A DNA stretch of 64,000 bases, from contig CM022665.1 in NCBI GenBank assembly GCA_012295275.1, positions 13,842,476 through 13,906,475 on the forward strand. Direction: 5' to 3'. The notes under the pieces were generated by a model. That model searched no databases, was not told the DNA's origin, and was given only the letters and a program-made list of their open reading frames with translations. Positions 25,571 through 37,445 of the stretch are shown here, piece after piece. Numbering within the stretch: the stretch's first letter is position 1; each line of letters opens with the position of its first letter. The position numbers and the translations under genes are program-made. Origin of the DNA: Chrysomallon squamiferum (taxonomy: Eukaryota; Mollusca; Gastropoda; Neomphalida; Peltospiridae).

Positions 25571-26457
25571 CTTCAAAGAAAAAAAACAACAATGGTCTAA
25601 CACTGAACCATACATGGTTTCACGTTTTAATTCTCACCTGTTTAACAAAAACTATAATATAAAAAACAAGAAGCAGATATAAATCTTTTATTTAACCTGT
25701 ATTTTTATAACCTTTTTCAAAGCACAATCCATTCTATATCATTTCATATTTTTTTCTCTCTGCCTCTCCGAGTCTGATTTAATTAAATTTTATATTCAAA
25801 AAATAAAGAAGAAAAAAGCATCGATATGCTAAATGACTTTTACATTCTGCGTCACCAAATCATCGCGAATAGCTATTATCCGAACAACAAACGTTAGAAA
25901 CAAGACTCCGCTTTAAGAGTATTTAATATCAGAACAATACCGATTTCATAAGACATTTATCATCAGTATGGATAATAGTTGTATAGAGAGTATCATCTGG
26001 TTACACTGTTATTTATTGCACGTTAAAGCGTAACACAGACATGGTGATCAGTTCTGTCACATGCAAGTTTTATCTGTTCGGATCAACGAATGGGGATTAC
26101 AGTTCTTAACATACAGGCCCACCGAAGAACGGGACCCCCCCCCCTCCACAGAGATACTGAAAAGTGTTAATAAGTGCCTGCGATTTTATAAGGAAATAAT
26201 GGATACAGTAATACTACTGCTTTTGTATATATGATGGACAGGTAGCGAATAATAAATAAATAAATAAATAAATACCAAAAAGCAAACCCATGTAATCTAA
26301 ATTTTGGTATTAATAAGAAGAAAGTAAAGAAGAAAGACATTTTGTTCACTTTAAACAGGCTTAAGGCATCAAAAATAGGCTTGGTGTATAACATGATGAC
26401 CGAATTTGTTTTTTTTTTGTGTTTTTTGGTATTGTTTTTGGGGTTGTTTTTTGTTTT

Positions 26458-26488
<31 letters not shown>

Positions 26489-26955
26489 ATTTAAAATAAT
26501 AAATTAATAATAAAAAATAAATATAAAAAGGAAGGAAACTGGTTTGTATGGCAACAAAGGAGCAAAAGCAACAGTATAACTGGAAATAACATTCGGCCTT
26601 CATTACAAATTCCACGTGACTACATCTTAACTTGGTGGCTATTTATAGCGTGAGGGAACAATCACTGGGTGCATTGTTTATAAAATTCGTCATGTTTTTT
26701 TACCATAAATTAAAAAACTATATATATATACTTTTTTTATGATTAAGAAATAGTGTTCATTTGCGGAAGCTGAATGTATTTACTAGTCTCAGTGCTTCGA
26801 TTGAGCATTTCTTTGAAACATGTACATCTGCAGCGAGGGATAAGGGAAAATTACCCCTCTTCTCCTAAGTCTGGATCTGTATGTTTCAAAGTACGTGTTA
26901 ACTTTGCATTCTATATTTTATATACATCTTAAATGACGGTGTGATAGACGTTTAT

Positions 26956-26998
26956 TTATTTATTTATTAATTATTATTATTATTACTATTATTATTGC

Positions 26999-27047
<49 letters not shown>
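26956..27047. repeat. (ATT)n microsatellite
   Basis: Trinucleotide run with few interruptions, about 1 kb beyond the 3' end of the minus-strand channel gene. Confidence 0.95.
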
Positions 27048-27048
<1 letters not shown>

Positions 27049-28114
27049 TAGTGTCCAAGAATGTACGTATGTCTGATTATGTATAACACTTATTACGTCC
27101 TCACGTTTTGCCTTCCTGTCAGTTTCCTGCGTTCGCTTCTGCTGCTCAAACTAGTACTGGCTTACCGGGTTTCGCAATATTCTCTTATCTTTTACCAGTC
27201 TGCTAAGATATTCATGTTAACACTCTTATATTAGATGCCACAGCTTTGAGTCCAACAATCAGTGTGATTCAAATATTAATTTACTGGTCTTACTTTCCAT
27301 TTTCCAAATAAAGAAACGTAACTCATGGAAGATTCAATTTTATAAACATGACGTTATGCTCTCCCTTGTATCAGAAACCATCGTTCAAAATGTTAATTAC
27401 TACTATTAGTTTAGTATTATTATGTAATATTTTCTTTCTTCATTTATTTAACAACATTTGAGTTAGTCCAAAGTTTTATATCGGTTGTTATTTTTAGAAA
27501 AGCAACCTTCTGTTTGATGTTAAAAAGTAATAGAAAACACTTCTCATTAACCTGACGAATATTTTTAATCTATTAAAAAAAAAAAAAAAAATAATAATAG
27601 CAAAAAAGGGAATGGGGAGAAATAAAATTGATTGAATATATATTCTGAACTAAATCTTGAAAAATGAAAAAACTGATACGATTTTAACAAAATCACCCAG
27701 TTGCTCGACTTCTTGCAATAACTGCTTCAAGTCAAGCAGATCCAAAGTGACCAATCTCTTTTTAATTCACAGCAGAAACTAATATAGTTTCTGTTATAAA
27801 TACATAAAATTACATATTTATCATTCTTATTCCATTATTGTAATTAACTATCATCTTCTTTTTATGTCTATATTTTTCAGAAATATAAAACATTTCATTA
27901 AATGTAATTCAGTGTAACTGGAGTTAGTTTTTCTAATACTGACAAACTCGTCACATAAATAAAGTTATCCACCTTTCAACAGTTTAACCTAATATTAAAT
28001 ATTTCTTCAAAATAAAACATTAATTTGCTGATAGACAACCATCATTTCAATGTGTCTAGATCCGCTCTTGTCAGTGTTACGCGTCTTTCTGCTTTATAAT
28101 TTGTCTTTCCTGGC

Positions 28115-30397
28115 TTACTTTTCCCGTTTTGATTTCTCGTTGTCTATGTCCGAAGTATCCTCCTCAGGACAAAACACAGAATCTGTCACAATCTGAGTTT
28201 CTATGTTAGCTTGATCTTCACTCGAGACTGAACCCCTCTCTCGAAGAATTCGTCGCAGTTTCTGACTGAAATAAAAATTTTAAATATTATTTCAGAAAAT
28301 ATACGATGCCAACAAAAAAAAAAAAAAAAAATAAAAAAAATAAAAATAAAATTTGTTTGAAAAAATAATAGTTTGAAAAATAATAACGAATAAAATAAAA
28401 TAAAATTCGGCGTCCATCAGTTAAATATCTATATATTTATCTATTTAACAATCCATCCACCCACCTTCCTTCCAGTCAACTCGCTCACACGTATCTGACC
28501 ATCAGTTTGTCTTTGTTTCTAATACATAAGCGTGTGCGTGCGAACTCGAGTGGAAGTCTGCATGAGTGTGTATTTGAGTGTGCATATGTGCGCGACTACG
28601 TGTGTACGTGCGTAAAATGAAGACAGACAAAGAAGGAAAGAATAATTACTCTATTCTGACGAGATCATACTCCTGGTGAGACAGACGATTGGCTATGGAG
28701 AGCAGAGATAACTTGTGAGATTCTAAACTGTCCAAGATTTCTCTGACGTATCTGTTCAGTTCACTTACAGGCGGGTTCTCCGACTTCTCTAGAAAGTCGT
28801 TTGGATTGATTACATCTTCCATTTCGACATAGTTAGTGATTCGATAATTCTTCAAGAAAAATAAACACGTTAATGCTACAAAAATTGTCGCATCACGAAA
28901 ACGACAGCAACCACATGGATTTTTTTTATTTTTTTTTCTGTTATTATTAATAGTAGTAGTAGTAGTAGTAGTAATATAGCCGTTGATGTCGTTATTTTTA
29001 TTATTATTATTATATGAAATAAATAAATGAGATTAACAAAAATCATTACTCTGTCTTTATTTGGAAAAACTTTCTTTACTAGTATTAACCTATATGCATA
29101 TACGCTTACAAATGAATTTAGAATAAGAAAATTAAACTTTAACCAACAATGATAAACAGCTTGAATGGTATCAACATCTGTAACTTGTCACAGGAGCCCA
29201 GCGGATTTATAATAGGGCAAAAGGGGCAAGAGGAGCTCTGCAGACTTCCTCCATAGAAAAAATTTAATAATTATTAAAACAACAACAACAAAAGAACACA
29301 TCCAAAAAGCACAACAAAACAACAATTAATCGTGTGTTAATACAATTAATATTTTATACAAAACGTAACAATAATTTAAAGAAATAAAGACACTACAGCA
29401 TTTCATACCTTATCTTATCGCCAGTAATTTATATCAGTTTAGCCTGTTTTACAAAATTGAGAAAAATATAATCACACGTCTTCTTCAGAACCTATTTTTT
29501 ATTATTTTCCAAAACAAATGTGGTTTATCATTCATTTTAGTTCATTTTTAAAATTATTTATCATATATTTTAATTTCTATGTTGAGATGCTCCTGAAAAT
29601 TAAGTGGATTTGGGACAGACGTTTCATAAAACGTTCACGATACTCGAAAGGCACTTTTAAAGTGGTGTACCCTTGATGATACGAAGAAATAGTATATATA
29701 TATTCTGCATACTTCTAAATTATATTTCATTTGCTTTTGTTTTGTATTAACTAATAACGAGATATCACAATAAAAGAGTACAATTTAAGAATATCTGAAT
29801 GCCGCCATTTCTTTGTAGTCGTGACACCGTAGCGTACAGAATAGGTCTATTTGTTCTAAAATTTCTTCTAGTGTAGACGGAAAAAATGACGGCGTTTAGA
29901 TGTTTTGTGGCAGATTTATATTATTATTATATTTTGTGAGGAGTGATGACAGATCATCCAAAAAACTAAAATAATAACTTGGAAGTATAAAATATTTTAT
30001 AAGATCGTTTATTAGTACTGACACATGATTTACTGACCTTGCCAATGAAAACGCTGTTGAGCTCCACTCTGCTAATGATCCAGGCTCGGTTAAGTTCAAG
30101 GCCACGTTGTGCGTCACGCTGGACGTTCTGGTACGTGTCACTGAGTTGAGCTATGAGTATGTTGAGTAAGATTACACAGCATGTGAACAGGAAAACAACC
30201 ATGAGAATACAGCTCAAAATTCTGAAAGTGTAGAGTTAAAGAGTCTTTTAAAAAAAATCGATATGACGTTAAAAATACACATCAAAGACTGGAAAATGAT
30301 GGACATGAGTTTTGCATTGTACTTAGAAGTTTTACAACAACAACAACAACAAACAAACAAACAAACAAAAAAAAAAAAAAAATGCCCGTCAAAGACC

Positions 30398-30464
<67 letters not shown>

Positions 30465-31255
30465 TTTGTCTTTATCTTGATTTTGAAAGTCCTAGGTTTT
30501 AAGAAATAAATTCCAATATACATTCGCAATCTTTTATCACAGTTTATCTATTAAAATTACAAACATAAATTCTTACTTGTATCCACTTTCACCTGTATAT
30601 TCAACAACTGGCTGTGCCTCTATCAGAGATCTGACACCGGTGAATAGAATATTCCAGAAATTGCTGTAAAATAAAATATTAATATTATGATATATGCATG
30701 TAGAGAGCTAGTTCGGTGTATATAATTATATATGAGAACACACACACACACATATATATAGCTTGCAGTTAACTGGAACGATTAGTTGCGTTAAAGCATC
30801 GACGCTAGTTCTGTATCTATATTTAGTAAAGAGTATAAAACCTATAAAACAAATGCAAAGCAATATTTGTAAATCTTCCATGCATGTCTCTTATTATTTC
30901 GGTGATCTGTTACGTTACTGGCAAGTAATGAAACACGAATTTGGATTAAGAGAGTATCAAAATTATTAATTTCGGCGACTGAAAATGGTAATGAGTGGTA
31001 AAAAAGAAAAAACACCAGCCGCCGTGGCTTAGTTTTTTATTTTTATTTTTAAACTGTTTTATGGTCACCTTGTTTCCTGGTGTAGCTGTAAAGAATTTTC
31101 GCCTCTCAGAGCTAACACAAACGACCCAGTGAATGTGAGAAGAATAACTGCGAATAGGATTGTGAACTGAATGAAATCATGTTCAAGAATTCGCCACAGA
31201 ATCTGAGCATAGGCACCCGTCTGTCTGAAATAGAGTATTAGTAGATTTGAAAGAG

Positions 31256-31320
<65 letters not shown>

Positions 31321-31740
31321 ATTATTAGTATTATTACCTAAAGACGGCTGCGTATTTAAATATTCTAATAGACCAAAGCAGGTAACCGAACGAATAAACG
31401 AACCACTGCTCCTGCCTGTGTGTGAGGCGTAACGGCAAAACAATGAGCAGTAAACAAGTTGAGCTGAGGTCTATCCAGTTGAACTGATCTCGCCAATAAT
31501 CTAATCTATGCCTTGAAAAAAAAAAAAAAAAAAAAAAAATATTAATAATAATAATAATAATAATGATAATAACACAAGATATATTAATATCTTTGATTAT
31601 ACATGATATACTGTGAATAAAAAGCGTGCACATGTCGTTGTATGGCAGAAAAAACTTTACTGTATTATGTACATAAACGCACGAATGCACATTGATAAAC
31701 CCACGCATATATACATATATATACTCGAAGAAGAAGAAAA

Positions 31741-31821
<81 letters not shown>

Positions 31822-33231
31822 TTACTTTCTGAACTGATTCAGTTCTATGATGAACGTCGTACTGACAACAAGGTAAGTCCATATTTCTGTGACAGCTCGA
31901 GAGATGTGTAAAGGACCTTGATATGTCGCTGGATCATCAGCCATAGTAGCAACAATCACAGAATACGTCATAGTCAGCATTGTCAAACAGAATAAAAATG
32001 TATTTATTCTGAATATAAATAAATAAATAAATAAATATGTGTGTTTTTATATATATATTAAATAAAAATAATATATATTATTATAAAATAACGAGAGAGA
32101 AGTACATACATGTAGCTATGTGTATGTCTCTGGGTATGAGATAGTGTAGAAAGGATGAAAGGTAAGAAAAGATTACTCACTGAAATTTTAATCTCGCAAA
32201 CTGTTTCCATTTTTTGCGAATAAGAAGTCGTACAACGTCATGATATACAATTGCCTGAAATTACATAACAATGTTTTTTTTTTATACACGAAAATCGAAC
32301 GACTTAATAACACCCATTTAAATATTTACAACTATTTAGATTTTAGATATTTACAACAGACCTACCAAATATCCACCTCTAGATATTAAGTGAAGACATG
32401 ACTTTGAATTTGAACTAAATTCTGGATGATTTGGCGTTCTACCGAGTTCGTCTGCTTCTAAGATGTTGTAATACACGCGAACGTGGCCACTTTTACCAAT
32501 GGGGTCGATCATACAGTCTAATAGAGCCAATGCGGTTTTCTGAAAGAATTAGAGAAAAAAATAAATTAAATAGTAAAATGAAATTTCGATCATCTCTTTA
32601 CCTAACCGGAGTAGAAATATCAGCTGCTATTTGTATATCTGCATTATTATTATTATTATTAGTAGTAGTAGTAGTAGTAGTAGTAGCAGTATCAATAGCA
32701 GAAGCAGTAGTAGTAGCAGTAGTAATTGTAATAGTGGTGGTAGTAGTAGTTGTAATAATAACAGTCGATTGTTGTTCATATATGTAAATATATTATCAAT
32801 TCAGACTATATATTTTCTTTCTCTTAACTATTCATATACATACATCCGGACACAGATTGTTTGTGCTCGTTACATTAAACAAAAGAATGACGCGAAACAA
32901 TACAATGACGTCATTTATTGTCCATGGAAAATATATCGGATGTTTGGTGAACGAAATTTTAAAAGGTAAATGTTTCTGCTGAAATTTAATATTTGAGGTA
33001 AATTCAAATTAATTTTATTTTTCAACCGATGAATATTTATTGTAAATATATTAAAAATTATTTTTTTGGAAGAGTTTCGGATTTTTAAAAAAATGTATAT
33101 ATTCTCTGTATTAATTGTTCTTTTACCGATTTTTTAAAATATGGAATCTTTTAAAATTAAATGTGATTTAATACAGAAAATATTAACTACGGTTGGTGTG
33201 ATGTTTTCAGGAAAACAAATTTAAAAGGTTT

Positions 33232-33274
<43 letters not shown>

Positions 33275-34762
33275 TTTTATTTTATTTTATTTTATTTTTT
33301 AACTGCTTTAAAGTATTAAAAACAAATAAACAAACAAACAAATAAATTATTACAACATATTTTTATATTATTATGGAAGTATTATTATAATTAATATTGA
33401 ACCACACTGTTGATGTTGTTGTTCTTGTAGTAACAGTAGTGGTAACGGAAATATCAGTTACTGATGGTCGTAATGTTTTGTTTCTCTTTGAAAACAGGAG
33501 TATTAATTTTCTGTTGTGATAGTAACAACTTACAATCATGTTTCTCTCTAACAGAGAATGAAAACTACATTCAGCTGTTTTGTCATGGTCTGCGAGGTGT
33601 AGCTCCCTAACCCTGAAATTAACAACACTTGTAGCTGTATGTAATGACAATAAGGATGACGATCATAATGATACAGAAAACAAATACGAATGAGAACAAA
33701 AAGGCAAGGGAATCCAATTTTTAATAAATGTAAACTGAAAAATACACACATATACATACATTTTCCCCCAACCTACACATACACACATACACAAAGACGC
33801 AGTACACAATCTTTCCGTACAACTTACAGTAAATTAGGCATAAATTTGAGTAGCATGGCCGCTATGTCATCGTTGTTCGACTCTATGGCCAAATGATACG
33901 GCATTTTTTTGTTCTTGTCACGAGCATGCGGCAAAGCATCATTTTCCAGAAGTTTAGCACAGACTCCTTTGAAGCTGCGTTTCACGGCATGATGTAGTGG
34001 CGTCCACCAGTCATGGTCGGAAACAGAAGGATTGGCTCCACGTAGAATTAAATTATTTACAAATAGCTGTACCTGTTGTAAAATGAATGTGTTTTCGTTA
34101 ATCACAGAAACAGGATATAAATGATTTAGCAGACAGTAGGACATAGGATCGATAGATGAGCGGATGGATGGATAGATAAATAGGCAGGCAGGCAGGAAGA
34201 CAAGCAGACAAATGGACAGACAGACAGACAGATTTTTTTTTTTCAATGGCAATTCTAATGAAAATCTGTAACAAAAAAAACCCACAGTATATATCTATAT
34301 CTATCTATCTATCTATATATATATATATATATGTCTGTCTGTCTGTCTGTCTATAGATAGATAGATAGAACAGTTAATTCCTATTAAGGCTTACTTAGCA
34401 AAAATATTTTCAGTTCTTCGATCCTGCTTATTTATTAAAGTAATTAAACAAGTAAGGTGGACGAATGTAAAATTAATTTTATTTGCTTTATTTTATTTTA
34501 TTTTATTTATTTTTGTTGTTGTTACTCAGAAAAAATACATATTTATTCTTTGACAATCTGATTATGACGTACTAAAAAAATTACCTTCAGTTCTGAAGAA
34601 ACCTCAGCAACAACGAATAGAAGAGCCTTGTCTTTGTTTCCGTGTTTTTTTATTAACCAATCAGTTATCACTTCCGTTTCTGCTTCTTGGCGCCCAACAA
34701 AATGTGTCTGTGACTTTATTGCCATCTAGAATTTATTATTATTATTATTATTATTGTTGTTG

Positions 34763-34794
<32 letters not shown>

Positions 34795-36629
34795 GGTGGT
34801 GGTGGTGGTGGTGGTGTCGTGGTCATTGTTGTTGTTATTATTTAAATGAATGCACAGACATTCATGCATTCATATGTGAATGTTTATATACGTATATACG
34901 TGTCTTGTGCGCTACGATTAATACATGAAGACAAAATATATTTTACTTACTTCTTTCAAAAATACATCTTCATTAACTTCTGCTCCTAGAATGTCATGCA
35001 TGGATGTCGACAAAGAGAAATCCGTCATCTCTAAGCACTTGTCGGCTAATTTATTAGAATCTGAAAAAGCATTTAAAACTTTCGCACAGTGGATGTAAGA
35101 TCGCTATATCAAGACACGGAATTCTGAAGTTTCCTTTTTTTTTTTTTTTTTTTTTTTTTACTCTAATAGAAAGGCGCTATACTTAAATGAGCGACACTTC
35201 GCCATACCTATGCTACCATAGTCGTGACATCTCCAGAAGAACAGAAAGAATATTGGTTGTTTGGAAACCAGCCATAAATTATTTGGATTTCGACATTTTT
35301 AGTTCTTTAAAGGAACATGTTTAGCTATCGGTATTAGTGATGCAGTCACATGTTGATACATCACGGATTGCCATATCTGAATAAAAAGAATGAATTAAAT
35401 TTAATTCTTTATTGCAAAAACGACTAACTTTATTACTAATCATATTACATATACGAACGATCTCGAAAGAAAAATGAAATCGTTTAATATTCTGATTATG
35501 ACCAAATCATAATAATATTTCTTAATTTCTTAGTTGATTTTTTTTTTTTTTTTCTAATTTACTTTTATCATGTTAATTCAAACAACGAGGAACAAATATG
35601 TATATGTATATATCATTCACACATGTATGTACATACATACATACACATATAGATGCAGACACCTATTCGGGTTGCAGGCGAATGGGTGAGAGACGTTCGA
35701 CTGGACGTGACTGGATTTTGCGTTCATGAATATTGTCTGTGTGCAGAGTCTAATCAGACGTACATAAGACAGAGAATATTCAGTCCTAAATACATACACG
35801 CATACAAACATAAATGGATAAATACATATATACACACACACATATATGCATGCATGCATGTATGTGTGTATGTATGTATGTATGTATGTATGTATGTATA
35901 TCAACGTAAATTGTTGTCGATGGTAATTTACAAGTAATGTAGAACTTACTACATTTCTCGGCCAAACATTCGTTGGCAGTAACACAAAAACGGTATTACT
36001 TGCTGGTATGTTGACAAAAATAACATCACATCTATCAGCGTGCCTGGGACAATCAGTCAGAAGCTTACCTATCTATAGGCGCGGATATAACGGAGATCGA
36101 AAGAATTTCGATATCCCAACCGACTCACGATCACCAAAAAATATTTGTTCATTTATTTTAAAACGCTTTATTAGTAAATTTATTTTTGTTCTCTTATACA
36201 TGTAACATCTCCAAAAGACACAGCAGCACCCATGCTGTCACAGAACTGGGGTCAGCACTTCGTGGAACTCCGGCGAACAAGAGTGACGCCGCCTAGATCC
36301 TTCCATAAACATATGTTTTCAGTCAGGTCCTAACCTTTTTCTTTTGTTGTTTTACTCTGAGAATTGTAGGTTAGAAACGATAGTTAATATACAAATGGGG
36401 TCCGGAGGTATGAACATCAACGTTTCAAAATTAAAACCATCGATTTAGTATTATTTTTACTATTGTTATGAACATGGAAAAGGTTTTAATACATTGATAT
36501 TTATTTACATTTATTATTATTATTACTGTCATCAACATCATCATCTTTTTTTAATTACCATTGTAACTTAATGTTTTGATCGGTTAAATTTTATTTATTT
36601 ATTTATTTATTTATACATACATACATACA

Positions 36630-36673
<44 letters not shown>

Positions 36674-36836
36674 ATAATCTGGTATTTGTGTCACTGACAT
36701 TATTGCGATCGTTATTAGCCCGCAGAAGAATAAATAATTATTACTTATGAACGATTAAAATTCCCTGGCAATGAGAGCAAAGGGAAGGTTGTTTTTTGTT
36801 TTGTTTTTTTAGTTGTTGAATAGTTGATGATAAATT

Positions 36837-36908
<72 letters not shown>

Positions 36909-36971
36909 GTGTTCGCAACTATGTTATTTTAGAGATAAAAACTGACCTGTTACACAGCTTGCAGCACTCAT
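28115..36971 (-). CDS. Compact ankyrin/TRP-type cation channel, 660 residues, 14 exons
   Basis: Exons in transcript order (high to low): 36971-36947, 35060-34951, 34725-34585, 34072-33828, 33612-33534, 32539-32366, 32254-32181, 32008-31826, 31511-31338, 31224-31069, 30663-30577, 30221-30038, 28849-28650, 28265-28115 (TAA). All junctions are GT-AG and in phase; the total is 1983 nt. The N-terminus (MSAASCVTD) is followed by about three ankyrin-like repeats (residues about 95-200, e.g. DWWTPLHHAVKRSFKGVCAK). Six membrane segments come next: S1 about 284-305, S2 322-342, S3 357-373, S4 380-402, S5 419-441, S6 484-510. The pore loop lies at about 455-478 (FWNILFTGVRSLIEAQPVVE). After S6 (LLNILIAQLSDTYQNVQ) comes a conserved NRAWIISRVE helix and a charged cytosolic tail with a short coiled-coil-like part. 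This is the TRP/Ion_trans layout, so a plasma-membrane cation channel is likely. The subfamily is uncertain: it resembles ankyrin TRPs (TRPA/TRPV side) and unnamed invertebrate TRP-like channels. Exon 1 is the least certain, because it is short, although its phase fits. Confidence 0.85.
30398..30463. repeat. (ATT)n microsatellite
   Basis: Perfect trinucleotide run in the intron before the S6 exon of the channel gene (transcript order). Confidence 0.95.
31256..31317. repeat. (GA)n tract filling a short intron
   Basis: About 60 bp of perfect GA, or CT in the transcript. It occupies more than half of the 113-bp intron 31225-31337 of the channel gene. Confidence 0.95.
31741..31821. repeat. (GA)n plus (CAGA)n tract at a splice donor
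   Basis: In transcript sense the repeat begins directly after the donor GTAAG of the S1-S2 exon and runs as CTGT then CT repeats. Confidence 0.95.
32641..32762. repeat. Imperfect (ATT)/(AGT)n trinucleotide tract
   Basis: ATT, AGT/AGC and GTG trinucleotide mosaic in an intron of the channel gene. Confidence 0.9.
33228..33299. repeat. (TTTA)n then (TTTTA)n tract
   Basis: Tetranucleotide run passing into a pentanucleotide run. Confidence 0.95.
34288..34369. repeat. (TATC)n-(TA)n-(TGTC)n-(TAGA)n compound repeat
   Basis: TATC repeats, a TA run, GTCT repeats and TAGA repeats in series. The outer TATC and TAGA parts are complementary and could fold back. Confidence 0.9.
34735..34815. repeat. (ATT)n-(GTT)n-(GGT)n compound trinucleotide
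   Basis: Three related trinucleotide runs in series in a channel-gene intron. Poly-Cys/Trp open frames here are artefacts. Confidence 0.95.
36632..36670. repeat. (GT)n microsatellite
   Basis: Perfect GT run in the first intron of the channel gene. Confidence 0.95.
36836..36912. repeat. (GT)n(GC)n(GT)n alternating purine-pyrimidine tract
   Basis: An unbroken 77-nt alternating purine-pyrimidine run including GCGCGCGC. It lies about 35 bp inside the first intron of the channel gene. Confidence 0.95.
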
Positions 36972-37361
36972 ATTAACTTCCCGCTCGTCAGATGACAGAT
37001 CACGCAGCCGAGTTCACCGTTTCCTGTTTTCTCTGTAACTGAAGTAAACGCCCTTTTCCCTCCTATTTTAATCTGGTAGTTCAGTGTGCAGAATTGTCAG
37101 CACATGTACAAATCATTTCAGTATTTATTTTATGTTGGACTGTATTATTAGTTTATTCATTATAAGAAAGGTATAGAGATTTATATATCATGCGATCTCC
37201 TTCCCAGCGTCATGCAAATAACTCAAGGCGTAAACCTGAGACGTTATTGATGATGTCGATGAGTCGTTATTTTAAGACGGATGTGTGTGTATGTGTGTTT
37301 AATTTTTCTATTTCCAATCTTGGTATAAGTTAATATAGGAAGAAATAGAGGAATACATAAT

Positions 37362-37445
<84 letters not shown>

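Larger units (their letters stand above)
14561..28114. other. Gene-poor region between brachyury and the TRP-like gene
   Basis: I find no supportable exon in 13.5 kb. Simple-repeat and poly-A/T blocks alternate with unique, GC-richer islands at about 15,530-15,840, 16,890-17,330, 17,870-18,240, 20,340-20,840, 23,270-23,460 and 24,420-24,860. Open frames here are either low complexity or short with no domain signature. The arrangement resembles the regulatory surroundings of a developmental gene, which is an inference from context only. Confidence 0.6.
28266..36946 (-). other. Introns of the TRP-like gene
   Basis: The introns longer than 300 bp are 28266-28649, 28850-30037, 30222-30576, 30664-31068, 31512-31825, 32540-33533, 34073-34584 and 35061-36946. 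They hold microsatellites (ATT, GA/CT, TAG, TTTA, GGT, GT) and AT-rich filler. The intron 28850-30037 has poly-T and AGT tracts near 28,920-28,975 and otherwise no recognisable feature. The first intron (35061-36946) holds ATGT tracts (about 35,600-35,900), a unique GC-richer part (about 35,940-36,310) and two GT tracts. I see no other gene in them. Confidence 0.75.

Noticed and set aside
28850-28892. Alternative acceptor TTTTTGTAG upstream of channel exon 28849-28650
   Set aside because: The preceding exon ends in phase 0, and this acceptor would bring CAT TAA into frame, a stop. The acceptor ending at 28850 keeps the frame.
35617-35985. 122-residue minus-strand frame near channel exon 2
   Set aside because: It is driven by ATGT/ATAC tetranucleotide repeats, and exon 1 at 36947-36971 joins 35060 in phase without it.
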